Source: Streptomyces sp. NRRL F-5126
GTDB lineage: Bacteria > Actinomycetota > Actinomycetes > Streptomycetales > Streptomycetaceae
Assembly: GCF_000721265.1 (NCBI RefSeq)
Contig: NZ_JOFZ01000015.1
Location: 1 to 64,000, forward strand
Direction of reading: 5' to 3'
DNA: 64,000 nt
The notes below the pieces were generated by a model. The model ran no database searches. It saw only the letters and a list, made by a program, of their open reading frames with translations, and was not told where the DNA came from. The position numbers were made by a program, and so were the translations under genes. Positions within the stretch are counted from its first letter, which is position 1; each line of letters begins with the position of its first letter. Shown one piece after another: positions 1 through 10,766 of this stretch.

Positions 1-3000
1 GCCGGGGTCGTAGTTGCGGAAGCCCATGTCGTAGGTGCCGGACTGGGCGTCCCAGCGCTTCGCGTTGAAGCGGTAGGGGTTGTACGTCTCCTTCGTCGGG
101 TCGGTGGAGTCGGGTTTGTCGATGCCGGTGAACTCGGACTTGTCGTCGGCGCCGTAGGCGGTGTAGCCGTAGGTGGCCTTGGTGTCGCCGGTGTTGTCGG
201 TGAGGGTTTCGACGTCGGTGTGGCTGTTGTAGCCGTAGTAGCCGTCGGACGGGTCGAAGGTGTACGTCGTCGACTTCAGCGCGCCCGTGTCGTCGGCCTT
301 CTCGGACTTGCGTGGCCGTGAGCAGGCGGTTGCGGTCGTAGGTGTAGGTGGTCGTGGTGCCCTTGACGGTCTGGTTGATGACGTTGGCGTTGTCGTCGTG
401 GACGTAGGTTTCCGTGTCGGCGCCGTTGCCGGTCTTCACCGCCTTGGCCAGGCGGTCGGCCGGGTCGTAGGTGTAGTCGGTGGTCGAGGAGAGGTACGCC
501 GTGTGGTCGTCGGCGTTCATCTTCTTCGCCACGTCCTGCGCCTTGTTGCCGTTCGGGTCGTAGGCGTAGGTGTGTGAGGCGACGAGGGTGCCGTCGGTCT
601 TCTGCTCGGTGGTGGTGTGGACCGGGCCGTCGAGGTAGTAGCTGTAGTCGACGGTGTTGTCGTTGGCCTTCGTCTGCTGCAGCGTCTGACCACGGTCGGT
701 GTACGTGTACGCGGTGACCTTCGGTGACGTGTCCGTGGACGAAGTGCCCACCGAGACCGTGTTGACCAGGTTGCGCAGGTCGTAGGCGTATGCCGAGTAC
801 TGGCCGGGGTGGTCGACCGTCTTCGGCTGGCCGTCCGCGTCGTACGTGTACGAGGTGGACGTCTTGGCCGTGCCGGCCAGCGATTCGGTGACCTTCTTGA
901 CCTGGTTGAGGCCCGTGTAGGCGATGCCGTAGTTGTCGATCTTCGCCCCGGAGGAGGCGTCGTCGATCGACGTGAGGTTGCCGTTCGCGTCGTACGCGTA
1001 CGTGAACGTCTTCTGCTCGTTGTCGGTGTCGGCGGAGTTGTCGCGGACGAGTTTCACTCCGTCCGCCACGACGGTGCCGCCGCTGTTCTCGGCCAGTTGC
1101 AGCTTGGCCGCGTTGCCCTGCTTGAAGCTGTAGGAGCCGAGGGAGACCCAGGTACCCGTGCCCGACGTCTGGTCGACCGTCTTGTCGGTCGTGCCGCCGT
1201 CGTGCGTCACCGTGTACTTCGCGTCCGTGGCCGCGCCCGGCACTGCCGGGTACTTCACGAAGGCCTCGTACGTGCCGTCCGACGGGATGTCGAGCGTCCA
1301 GGTGAACGTGTCGCTGCCGGTTCCGGCGGCGTGGGTGGCGTGGTTGTAGCCCTGCTCGCCTGTGATGTCGGCGGTCTGCCAGGTTCCCGTGGCCGACGTG
1401 GACTGGGTGTCGGAGTTGTCGGCCAGAACCACGTCCTTGCCGACCGGCACACCGTCGTCGGAGCGCGACTTGAGCTTGCCGTCCGGGTAGTAGGACCAGT
1501 TCATCGTGCGGTTGGAGGAACCGCCCGCTGACGTGAGCGTCCGGGTCGTCTGCTGCCCCAGGTCGCTGTAGTCGTAGGTGGTGAGGATGGACCACGGGTC
1601 GGTGGACGACTTGGTCCAGCCGTTGTCGAAGTAGGCGTACCTGGTGGTGTTGCGGACCGTCTGGCCCTCGGACGGGGGCAGTGACGTCGACTTGACCCGG
1701 CCTGCGGCGTCATAGCTGGTCTGGGTGTAGACGTTCGGGTCGTTGTAGCGGGCGTCCGCCGGGTCGTAGGGCTGGTACCGCTTGACCGGGCGGTTCAGCG
1801 CGTCGTAGTCGGTGCGCTGGGTGAACGCGTCCGTCGAACCCGCGTCCACCGAACGAGGCGTGAGGACCTTGATGGTGTTGCCGACCTGGTCGTACTCGTA
1901 CTTGGTGGTGCGGTACGTGATCGGCGAGGTGCCCTCGTGCGGCACCTGGACCTGTGCGACCTTCCCGCGCTCGTCGTAGGTGGTCAGCGTGGTGTTGCCG
2001 GCCGCGTCGGTGCTCGACGTGACGAGGCCGTCCTTGTCGTATGCCTTCCTTGTCGTGTGGCCGGCCGCGTCCGTCACCGCCGTGACGCGGTGGTCCAGGT
2101 CGTAGGCCGTCTTCGTCGTGTAGTCGGTGGTGTCGGTTGTGGCGTTCTTGATGGGGTCGATGACCGTGGTGGTGTTGCCGACGTTGTCGTACGTGTAGGA
2201 GATGGTGTCGCCCTGGGCGTTGACCACCGAAGTCAGCTGGTTGATCGCGTCGTAGTTGTTCGTCGTGACGTAGTCGGCGCTGTCGGTGGTGGTGAGGGTG
2301 CCGTCGGGCTCGGTGGTGGTCTTGAGGTTGCCGACCTTGTCGTAGGTGTAGGTCGTCTTCCGATCGTCCGACGTGCTGGTGTCCTTGGGCGCCGTGGCGG
2401 AGGTGATCTCGTCTGCCGCGTCGTAGACGGCCGTGGAGACGGCGCCGTTGGGCGCCGTCGACGTGGTGACGTTGTCGTTGGCGTCGTAGACCGGAGCGGG
2501 GGTGGTGATCAGGTCGCCTGTGTCCTGGTCCTTCGGGACCGTGGAGATGAGGGGACGTCCGAACGTGTCGTAGCTCTGGGTGGTCTTCTTGCCGAGCGCG
2601 TCGGTGACCTGGGTGACCTGGCCGCGTTCGTCGTAGACGTATGTCGTCGGCTCGTTGAGCGCGTCGGTGATGGTGGCCGGGTTGCCGGTCGGGCCGAAGT
2701 CGCTGTAGCCGGTGGGGTTGTTGTCGGCGTCGGTCGCCTTGGTCAGTTCCCCGTAGGTGTTGTAGGCGTACGTCGTGGTGTAGTCACCGTCGACCGTGGT
2801 GGTGGCGACGCCCTTGGGGTCGGTGACCGAGGTCAGGTTGCCGAAGGTGTCGTAGCCGAACTGCCAGGCGCGCCCTTCCGGGGACGTCTTGCGGTACAGG
2901 TCGGCCGCGTAGCCGTCGGCGCGGGTCTGGTACTCGTAGGTCGCCGCGTTCGCCGGCCATTTGGAGGTGTCCGCTACGCAGGTGGTCGTCTGGTCAGGGA

Positions 3001-6000
3001 CCCCCGAGGTGTTGTTCTCCGCGTCGCGTTGCCAGAGTGGGTAGCCGGTCTTGGGGTCGTAGCAGTACGCGGTTTTGGCGCCGTTGGCTTCCTCCAGGTA
3101 GGTGACGTTGTTGTCCGCGTCCCACGACATCTTCGTCGTCTCGGACTTGGCATTCGTCGTCTGGACGGGCCGGGCGAAGTCATCCGTGACGTAGTGGGTG
3201 GCGTGTGCCTGGGCGTCCGTGACGGTGGTGTCGACGAACTTGCTGTTCGCCGCGTCCGCCGCATACGCGAAGTCGGTGTTGCCGCCGAGGCGGTCGGTGA
3301 TGGTCTTGGTCCACCAGTGGTAGGCGGGGTCGTCCCCGGACTTCGGCTCGTAGTACGCGAGCTTCGTGGCATGGCCGCGCGGGTCGGTGGCCGACACCAG
3401 CTTGACGTTCTTGTTCCCCTGCGTCGCGTCGTACGTGAAGTTGAACGTCTTCGGCTGGGCGGAGCCGCACCGTCCACGAACTGGCCGAGCAGACCCTTGG
3501 CCGTGTAGTAGAAGGAGATCTTCCGGCCGGAGATATCCGTGATCGACTTGATGTGGTCGTAGATCTTGGAGTTGTTGAGCTTGCCGGTGTCCGTCGTCAG
3601 AACGCCTGAGTCGTCCACGTACTGGTAGCCCGACTGGCCCTTCTGCCAGTAGTCGACCGTGAGCGACTGGCGGCCTGCCGGGTCGGTGACGTACTTGAGG
3701 AACTTGGTCGGCTTGTTGTTGGACTTCCGCTCGGTGTACGTGAACGTCTGCGTGTTGCCGTTCTTGTCCACGGTGGACGTGAGATAGCCGTCGCAGCCGA
3801 ACAGGAACCGCGTGCCATCAGGGCTCAGCAGCGTCCAGGCGTCCGGTACCGGGTCCTTGCTGGGGGTACAGTCCAGGCCGGGCTTCGCGGTGATGCGGTA
3901 GTGGACTCCGGCGGGCGCCTTCCACGTGCCGTCGGCCTGCTGGGTGAAGACGTGGGTGGTGCCGTCCCCGTCGGCCAGGCGTATCTCGGTGGGGTGCGGG
4001 TTGGGGTGGAAGTCCAGCGGCGCACCGAGGCGTATGGGTCCGGCCAACTGCATGGACCAGCCCGCGCCGGACACCGTGTCGCTGGTGTCGAGGGAGTTGT
4101 AGGCGAGGCGGGCGAAGGTCGTCAGACCACGTCCGGGGTTGGTGAAGGCGTTGTACGACCACACCGTGTTGCCGGAGGCGAGGTTGTTCATCACCGTCGA
4201 GCCGGCGCCGGTGTTCTTGCCGGTGTAGGAGTAGAACTTCTCAAGACCGAGGGTGTCGGAGGTCGGGTCCTCGATGGTGATGTCCTGCGCCAGGCCCGCG
4301 ACGCCTCCGGTCGCCGAGTTCCAGGTGGCGTTGGTCTTGTTGTAGAGGTCCCAGGTCAGTGAGTACTGGGTGCGGGTGTTCGTCGGGTTGCCGGAGTCGG
4401 CGTTGGTGGGGGCCTTGACCTGAGCGTGGATGGTGGCCGTCTCGCCCGGGGAGAGGTCCTGCGGGAGGACGGTCTTGATCTGGTTGCCGCCGTTGGTGAC
4501 GTCCGTGCCGTCGGGCAGGGTCCAGCGGTAGGACAGTGCCTGGTCTGCCGCCGTCCACGTGCTGTTGGTGGTGTTGGTGACGGTGACGTCGACGTTGTAC
4601 GTCGTTCCCGGCGTCATCCTCTCCGGCGTGGAGGGCACGTAGTACGTCGAGGCCGTGGTGGCGTCCACATAGGTGACGTCCAACTGCGGGCGCAGTTGCG
4701 GCTCGGAGGTTTCCGAGGACGCGAAGACGCTGCGTTCCTGCGGGCCCGACGCGGATTCGTTGGCCACCTTCAGCAGGACGCCGTGGTTCGATGCGGGGGT
4801 GGTGATCCACTGCTGGGCCAGTGAGGTGGCGTCCCACCAGTGCCGGACCGGGTCGTTGGTGATGGAGGCCACCGTGTCCGAGACCGTGCCGGAGTAGTCA
4901 CCGCCGGGTGTGGTCCACGCCGTACCCGAGGCGGCGCCGTTCCATGTCGCGCCGGCCTCGTCGAAGTTGCGGCTGAGGGCGTGGAGTTCGTAGGTGGCCT
5001 GTCCACCGCCGGTGTTCGTAGTGATCGTCGACCAGGCCTGGAAGCGTGCGCTGATCACGCGTGCCGTCGACGGCAGCGAGCCGGTCGGGAACTTCAGGGC
5101 AGCCCTGGTGGTGCCGTAGGTGGCGGAGTTGTCGCCGACCTCCAGCCAGTGCTGGCCCACGCCGTCGGAGGCGATGGTGTCGTGGCCGGTGGACGGCTGC
5201 GCGGAGGACAGGGTGGTGTCCGTCTGCCCTGATTGGATGATCTGTGTGGTCTGCCCGGCCTTCGGCAGCTCCGCCAGCTGCACAGGGCCGCCGATGATCT
5301 TCCCGCTCTTCGTCTTGACCGCGACCTCGTAGTACACGGCGTGGAACGGGTCGGTGGCATCGGCGGCGGTGGGCACCGCGGTGGTGTCGGTGAAGGTGGT
5401 GGTTCCGGCCGCGACCGGGGCGATCAGTGTGGCCGCCGACGGGGTGAAGCCCTGGAAGACGCTGCGGTGGACCTGGTACTCGGCCAGGTCGTTGCCCGGG
5501 TCCCCGGTGGTGTTGGTGTAGGCGGGCCAGGACAGCTCCGCACCAGTCGCGTGGATCACGGTGGGCGCCTTCACTGCCACGCCGGGCGTGCCGTAGACGA
5601 CGGTCAGCTTCGGGTAGGTGGCCGTCTCCCCGCCGTACCCGAACTCCGCCGCCTCGTACAGCGGTCCGCCCTGCCCCAGGGTGGACTCGTCCGCTGCCTG
5701 CAGCACGAACCCGTCGTTCGCAGCCGTGCCGTCGATCCACTTTCGCACGGTGTCCGTGACCGCGAACTGGTGCCACTGGTCGTAGCTGCCGGCCGGCTTC
5801 GTCAGCGTGGTGCCCGGCTCGACCAGCCGCACCGCGTCCGCGACCACCGCGGTCGACGTCGAGGCGGGCCCGTCACCCAGCACGACCTTGCCCGCCGTGC
5901 CCGCCGCGAACGGCAGCGGCGTGCCGCCGATCAGCGACCGCCACACCCCGCCGCTGCCCGCGGACTGGTCGACGGTGCCGTGGTAGGTGCCCCCGTCGTA

Positions 6001-7515
6001 GTTCACCGTGTACGGCGCGTCCGTCGCCCGGTCACTGGCCGGGATGGTGTGCACGTCCACCCGGTAGGAGCCAGACGCCGGGACGGTCGGCTGCCAGGTG
6101 TAGGTGTCCCCGGCGACCGAGTCCTTGTTGTACGCGTAGTCGCCGTTGATGGCGAACGGCGTGTACGTGGTGTTGCCCGAGTACGGCCACGAGCCCTTCG
6201 CCGCCGTACCCGCGTCGCCGTCGTCCACGCTCACCGTCGTGCCCGACAGTTCGCCCGACAGGCCGCTCGTGTTCGCCCACGTGGCCGTCGACGCGTCCCA
6301 CGAACCCGTCGCCCGGTGCGCCTCGATCACCACGTCGTGGGTGTTGGAGGTGTGGACCTGGTTGTAGTACACGCCCAGCTTCGCCGAGGAGATGTCCGTG
6401 CCCGCGGGGATGCTGGAGAGGGGGAACTTCAGCAGGGAGCGCAGCGTGCCCGTCTGCGTGGTGCCGACGCCGAGTTGCCAGGTGCCGTCGAGGTTGATCG
6501 TCGGCCGGGTGGAGTCCACCATCACGTCCTGCGAGGTGGACGGGGTCGGCGCGATCATCACCGTCGGGTCGACCGTCACCGGGAACCGGCGGTCCTTCGC
6601 GGCCAGCCACTTCGCATCCGGACTCAGCGTGACCTGCCACGACGAACCGTGCCGAGTCAGCTTCTGCGCCACGCGGCCGTGCGACATGTCGGCCACCGGG
6701 GAGTCGGTGTTCTTCGGGGCCTGGAACATCACCGCGGCCGGGATCACCAGCACGGGACGGCCCGTCTCGCTGCCGCCGTACAGGCCGATCGAGCCGTCCT
6801 TGTTCTGCCGGGGCGTCAGCCCGTGCGTCTTGAGGTTGAACGTGAAGGAGACCGGGCCGCGTGGGGCCCGGTCGAGGACGATGTTCTCCTTCACCGCACC
6901 ACGCCCGACCCGGTAGGTCACATCGGCGCCGCCGGCCGTCAGATTCTTGTACGTAACGGTGTCGCCCTTGGCCACCGGCGAGAGCGCCCTGTCCGCGCCG
7001 GCCAGACCCAGCGTGACGGTGTGCCGGGCGTCGGCCTCGAAACGCAGCAGGCTCCCACTGCGTGAACCGAAGTAGGAGCGGGCCAGGTTGGTGGTGTTCG
7101 CGTACCGGTAACCGGAGCGGCCGCTCGCGGCGACCTTCGTGTCGATCGCCTTCCAGCCGGCCGCCGAGTGGTAGTCAAGCGGCACGGCGGACAGCTCGGC
7201 CTGCGTCGTGCCGTCCGACAGCTTCCAATACCGCGCCGAAGCGGTCCGCTTACCCGTCAGCTCCCGTACCCGATGCGCCTTCGGCGCCTTCCTGCCCGGC
7301 GGCAGCTTCTGCCGGTCCGCAATCCCCAGGGCGTCGTGTGACGGGGGCTTCGCGCTCGCCTTGCCGTCATCCCCGAACCAGCCTTTGACGGTGTCGACTA
7401 TTCCCTTGCCGTCACCATGGTCAGCGGGCGCCGCATAGGCCATCTGGGGCAGCGCGGTACTCGTCACCGCGGCCGCCACCAGGCACACGAAAAGCCTGCC
7501 CAGTCTGGGTCTCAC
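1..7515 (-). pseudogene. Secreted giant RHS/YD-repeat protein, frameshifted twice, C-terminus beyond left edge
   Basis: The GTG start at 7515 follows a strong GGGGAAGG ribosome site. Residues 1-29 form a Sec signal peptide ending AYA-AP. Two DNRLRE-like segments follow (about 325-440 and 780-940), with a golvesin-like segment between (about 450-565), an Ig-like stretch, and from about residue 1250 many YD repeats (TYTYD, DANGN types); a second golvesin-like block lies near 1100-1450 on the plus coordinates. The frame breaks near 3465, where one base seems lost after VDG. Read literally, translation runs into about 165 Arg-rich foreign residues and stops at 2974 (1513 aa). The real frame continues as QPKTFNFTYD to about 313. 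One extra base near 310 restores the original frame, in which the RHS core signature YNPYRFNAKRW is read near position 50-80. Either this is a decayed gene or both shifts are assembly errors. RHS proteins often carry variable C-terminal toxins; that part is not in the window. Confidence 0.8.
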
Positions 7516-7722
7516 GTCAAACCTTCCCCTGCGTGACCGATACGGAAATCGACAACCGACAACTCGTGCCGCCTGCAGAACACGCAGGCCACAGGAAGTA
7601 GCGGCGGATTTCTAGTCACACGGGTGGTGCCATGTCAACGGCTGGGATTTTGCCGCCACTTGGCATCTTGTGCACCCAGAACGGGACAGAACACGACCAG
7701 GGAGAATGTCCGATATATTTGT

Positions 7723-7748
7723 CCACTGGAAATGGCCGTTCCCAGTGG
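7723..7748. promoter_or_regulatory. Inverted repeat upstream of the MmpS-like gene
   Basis: Perfect 7-bp arms CCACTGG and CCAGTGG with a 12-base spacer lie between the divergent RHS gene and the MmpS-like gene. It could be an operator or a leader hairpin. The rest of 7516-7810 is intergenic DNA with lower GC than its surroundings, as expected of a divergent promoter region. Confidence 0.3.
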
Positions 7749-7810
7749 TGTACAACCGGTCCGATTCAATCCGACTACCCGGCGGTCGAGATTCCCGAAG
7801 GGGGCCATTC

Positions 7811-8326
7811 GTGGGGGGAAACAACCCGGCAGCGGCGACAGCCGACCCGGCCACCGAGGCGAATTCGGCCAGCGAGGACGAATACGCCGCCGCGACGGGG
7901 AAAAGGCCCGGCGGCGACCGCGCCGGCCTCATCGCGGGCATCGCCGTGCTGGCCGCCTGCGCCGCCCTCGTCCTCTACGGAGTCCTCCACACCGGCAGCG
8001 ATGACGGCAGCACGGCACACCACCGCACCCCCACGGCGCCCGTCACCTACGAAGTGACCGGCACCGGAACCGCCGAACTCACCTACCAAGCCCGCAGCGC
8101 GTCCGGCCGGGCCACGGTCGTCCACGCCGCCCACCTGCCCTGGCACACCACCGTCGACGTCCCGCTCGGGAAGCAGCCCATCATCAGCATCGTCCTCGGC
8201 CACAATGGCGGCCAGGCACACTGCAGCCTCGCCATCCACGGCAAGCACGCCCAAAGCGCCACCGCCAGCGGCCCCTACGGCCGTGCCACCTGCACCGCCA
8301 CCCTGCCCAAGGGGCCGAAGCGGTAG
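7811..8326 (+). CDS. MmpS-like membrane-anchored protein
   Basis: A 171-aa protein with a short acidic cytoplasmic N-terminus, one transmembrane helix (about residues 38-58) and a small extracytoplasmic beta domain. The domain pattern YEVTGTG, AELTYQ, LPW, VDVPLGKQP and two cysteines (GQAHCSL and GRATCTA, probably a disulfide) resembles the MmpS/transport-accessory fold common in actinomycetes. I chose the GTG at 7811 because GAAGGGGG lies about 6 bases upstream. The frame is open further up to an ATG at 7670, but that extension (HWKWPFP...) looks non-coding. The gene is transcribed away from the RHS gene. Its role is unknown; no MmpL transporter is nearby. Confidence 0.65.
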   Translation: MGGNNPAAATADPATEANSASEDEYAAATGKRPGGDRAGLIAGIAVLAACAALVLYGVLHTGSDDGSTAHHRTPTAPVTYEVTGTGTAELTYQARSASGRATVVHAAHLPWHTTVDVPLGKQPIISIVLGHNGGQAHCSLAIHGKHAQSATASGPYGRATCTATLPKGPKR

Positions 8327-8372
8327 TTCGCGAACGGTCGGAGGGCGGTTGACGTGCAGCGCTCTGGCGCGA

Positions 8373-9245
8373 TTACGGCGCCTCCGCGAGAACCTCGGCG
8401 ACCGCGCGGCGTCCCAGCTCCGCCATGGGCGGGTTGGTGTGCCGGTAGTAGTCGATGCCGCTGACGAACGTGAGCGCCCAGCCCCTGCCGCGTGCCCAGG
8501 TCGCGTCGTCGAACCCGGCCGCGGTGCGGAAGGTCGGCCGGGTCCGCGCGTTGAGCAGTGTCCACGCCGGGATGGCGTCGCAGGCCGGGTCGCCCGCGCC
8601 CGCCGCGCCGAAGTCGATCACGGCGCGGAGCCGGCCGCCGCTGACCAGGACGTTGCCGGGGATGAGGTCGCCGTGCGTCCACTGGGGAGGCCCGTCCCAC
8701 TCCGGCTGGTCCAGGGCACGCTCCCAGGCCGCGAGAACGGCGGGAACGTCGAGGACGTCCGCCGCCTTCGCCGTCCACTCACGTACGTCGGCGTCACGTG
8801 TACGAAGCGAACCGGTCCGGTAGCCCCGCCGCGCCCCGGTGGAGTCGGCGGCGCGCATCGCCGCGACGAACTCCCCGAGGTCCGAGGCGAACCGGTGGTC
8901 CTCACGCTCCGCGTCCTTCGGGTGCGCGCCCTGCGTCCAGTGGCTGACGGCCCACCGGTACGGGTACCCGAGGCCCGGGTGTCCCAGTGCGATCGTCCGG
9001 GGGACGGCCACGGGCAACAGCGCGGCCAGCCGGGGCAGCTGATCGTGCTCGAACTCCAACTGCCCCACGGCGGCGGCGGTTCGCGGCAGGCGCACCGCCA
9101 TGTCGTGGCCGAGCCGGTACACGGCGTTGTCGGTGCCCGGTGGGTGCACCACCTCGACGGGCAGGTCGGCCCACTGCGGGAACTGCTGCGCGATCAGCCG
9201 CCGCACCAGGTCGGCGTCGGTTCGAACTTCGTCAGCGTGCATCAT
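8373..9245 (-). CDS. Aminoglycoside phosphotransferase (APH) family kinase
   Basis: A 290-aa protein with the APH kinase-like fold. The catalytic Brenner motif HGDLIPGNVL is at 191-200, and the metal-binding DFGAAGAGDP begins at 211. The N-lobe carries AVRLPR (about 50-55), where the nucleotide-binding part is expected. The substrate is not predictable: the family includes antibiotic kinases, homoserine/choline kinases and many unknowns. The gene is monocistronic, tail to tail with the MmpS-like gene (46-base gap), and upstream of its start lies the end of the aldo/keto reductase gene on the same strand. The start is the first of two adjacent ATGs (9245 or 9242). No resistance phenotype should be assumed. 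Confidence 0.85.
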   Translation of the reverse strand: MMHADEVRTDADLVRRLIAQQFPQWADLPVEVVHPPGTDNAVYRLGHDMAVRLPRTAAAVGQLEFEHDQLPRLAALLPVAVPRTIALGHPGLGYPYRWAVSHWTQGAHPKDAEREDHRFASDLGEFVAAMRAADSTGARRGYRTGSLRTRDADVREWTAKAADVLDVPAVLAAWERALDQPEWDGPPQWTHGDLIPGNVLVSGGRLRAVIDFGAAGAGDPACDAIPAWTLLNARTRPTFRTAAGFDDATWARGRGWALTFVSGIDYYRHTNPPMAELGRRAVAEVLAEAP

Positions 9246-9291
9246 CAGGCCCGGACCCTACCCAGCTCGCCAGTGGCACGCACAGCGGTTT

Positions 9292-10167
9292 TCAGCGGCC
9301 GATGCCGTCCAGCTCGGCCACGTCCGCCTCGGAGAGGGAGAGGCCCGCGCCCGCGATGTTCTCGCGCAGGTGCGCGACCGACGACGTGCCGGGGATGAGC
9401 AGGATGTTCGGCGAGCGCCGCAGCAGCCAGGCCAGTGCGACGGACATCGGCGTGGCGCCCAGGCGGGCCGCGACCACCGAGAGCGCCTCGGACTGCAGCG
9501 GTGTGAAGCCTCCGAGCGGGAAGAACGGCACGTAGGCGATGCCGTCGGCGGCGAGCCGGTCGACGAGGGCGTCGTCCTGGCGGTGGGCCAGGTTGTACAT
9601 GTTCTGCACGCAGACGATCGGCGCGATGCCGCGCGCCTCGGCGACCTGTTCCTCGGTTGCGTTGCTGACTCCGAGGTGCCGGATCAGGCCCTCCCGCTGG
9701 AGTTCGGCGAGCGTTCCGAACGCCTCGGCGAGCGAACCGGGTTGAGGGCCTTCGGCGTCGCCCATGCGCATGTTGACCAGGTCGAGTGCCTCGACCCCGA
9801 GGGATGCGAGGTTCTCGTGTACCTGCTTGCGCAGGTCTTCGGGCCGCCGGGCCGTGGGCCAGCCGCCCTGCGCGTCGCGGTTCGCCCCCACCTTGGTGGC
9901 GATGAACAGGGAGTCCGGGTAGGGGTGCAGGGCTTCGCGGATCAGCGCGTTGGTGACGCGGGGACCGTAGGCGTCGCTGGTGTCGATGTGGGTGATGCCG
10001 AGGTCGGCCACGGTGCGCAGCACGTCAAGGGCGCCGTTGTGGTCGGCCGGCGGCCCCATGACCCACGGGCCGGTGAGCTGCATCGCGCCGTAGCCGAACC
10101 GCGTGACTTCCGCGTCGCCCAGGGTCCAGGTGCCGCCGGGGAGCGGGGTGGGGGATGTGTGCATCAT
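9292..10167 (-). CDS. Aldo/keto reductase family oxidoreductase
   Basis: A 291-aa NAD(P)H-dependent reductase of the AKR (TIM-barrel) superfamily. Asp62 and Tyr67 (IDTSDAYG) and Lys92 (ATKVG) of the catalytic tetrad are visible. Where the tetrad His normally sits the sequence reads LVNMRMGD, so this member lacks the usual His. The cofactor signature HLGVSNAT is near 164-171. The ATG at 10167 follows GAAAGG by about 6 bases; a second ATG is directly adjacent. The longer open frame to 10215 is unlikely to be translated. It is divergent from an HxlR-type regulator across 130 bases holding a palindrome, an arrangement typical of regulators that control a neighbouring reductase in response to reactive electrophiles. 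Confidence 0.88.
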   Translation of the reverse strand: MMHTSPTPLPGGTWTLGDAEVTRFGYGAMQLTGPWVMGPPADHNGALDVLRTVADLGITHIDTSDAYGPRVTNALIREALHPYPDSLFIATKVGANRDAQGGWPTARRPEDLRKQVHENLASLGVEALDLVNMRMGDAEGPQPGSLAEAFGTLAELQREGLIRHLGVSNATEEQVAEARGIAPIVCVQNMYNLAHRQDDALVDRLAADGIAYVPFFPLGGFTPLQSEALSVVAARLGATPMSVALAWLLRRSPNILLIPGTSSVAHLRENIAGAGLSLSEADVAELDGIGR

Positions 10168-10231
10168 GGCGCCTTTCGTCGCAGACCAGGGGTGGCGTTT
10201 CCTGCCTCCCCGCATCAGTATTGGAGAGCTG

Positions 10232-10246
10232 CTTCCCTACGGGAAG
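10232..10246. promoter_or_regulatory. Palindrome between AKR and HxlR genes, candidate operator
   Basis: CTTCCC and GGGAAG separated by TAC form a perfect inverted repeat in the shared promoter region. Its symmetry and place fit a binding site for the adjacent HxlR-type dimer. That it is the target is inference. Confidence 0.5.
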
Positions 10247-10297
10247 TAGGCACTTTCGAGTGCGTAACCGGTGCAATGGGGAGAGGCTGGGTAAGCA

Positions 10298-10741
10298 GTG
10301 ACGACGAAGGCAGGCGGGAAGGCCCGTACCAAGGCGGAGTACGACGCGTTCCTGGCTGCGTGCCCCAGTCGTCAGCTGCTCGACCGCATCTCGAACAAGT
10401 GGGTCGTGCTCGTTCTGTGCGCGCTGGGCGGCGACGCGTCCGCGCGGCCCGGAGCGTCGGACGGCGCGAGGGCGGGCGCGAGGGCGATGCGCTACTCCGA
10501 GATCTCGCGGCTGCTGGCAGGGGTCAGCCAGAAGATGCTGACCCAGACCCTGCGGTCGCTCGAACGCGACGGCCTGCTCACCCGCACCGTGACACCGACG
10601 GTCCCCGTCACCGTCTCCTACGAGCTGACGGGCCTCGGGCTCTCGCTGCATGAGCTGACCCGGCACCTCAGGTACTGGGCGCAGTCCCACATGGACGAGG
10701 TCTTCGCACACCGCGAGGAGTACGACGTACGCACCTCGTGA
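10298..10741 (+). CDS. HxlR-family winged-helix regulator
   Basis: A 147-aa regulator with the HxlR pattern: Cys22 in CPSRQLLDRISNKW (the conserved, often redox-active N-terminal Cys), then MRYSEISRLLAGVSQKML (recognition region) and the wing LTRTVTPTVPVTVSYELT. Between the first helix pair and MRYSEI there is an Ala/Gly/Arg-rich insert of roughly 18 residues (positions about 46-63) absent from typical family members. The start is GTG at 10298 with GAGAGG upstream. It probably represses itself and the divergent aldo/keto reductase. Confidence 0.88.
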   Translation: MTTKAGGKARTKAEYDAFLAACPSRQLLDRISNKWVVLVLCALGGDASARPGASDGARAGARAMRYSEISRLLAGVSQKMLTQTLRSLERDGLLTRTVTPTVPVTVSYELTGLGLSLHELTRHLRYWAQSHMDEVFAHREEYDVRTS

Positions 10742-10766
10742 CGGTCTCGGTGGGCGCCCCGCCGGC

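Noticed and set aside
7670..7810. Longer N-terminus of the MmpS-like protein from the ATG at 7670
   Set aside because: The added residues lack coding character and a strong ribosome site precedes the GTG at 7811.
8373..9245. Antibiotic resistance gene (aminoglycoside kinase)
   Set aside because: The fold is right, but the APH family is broad and nothing in the sequence or neighbours shows an antibiotic substrate.
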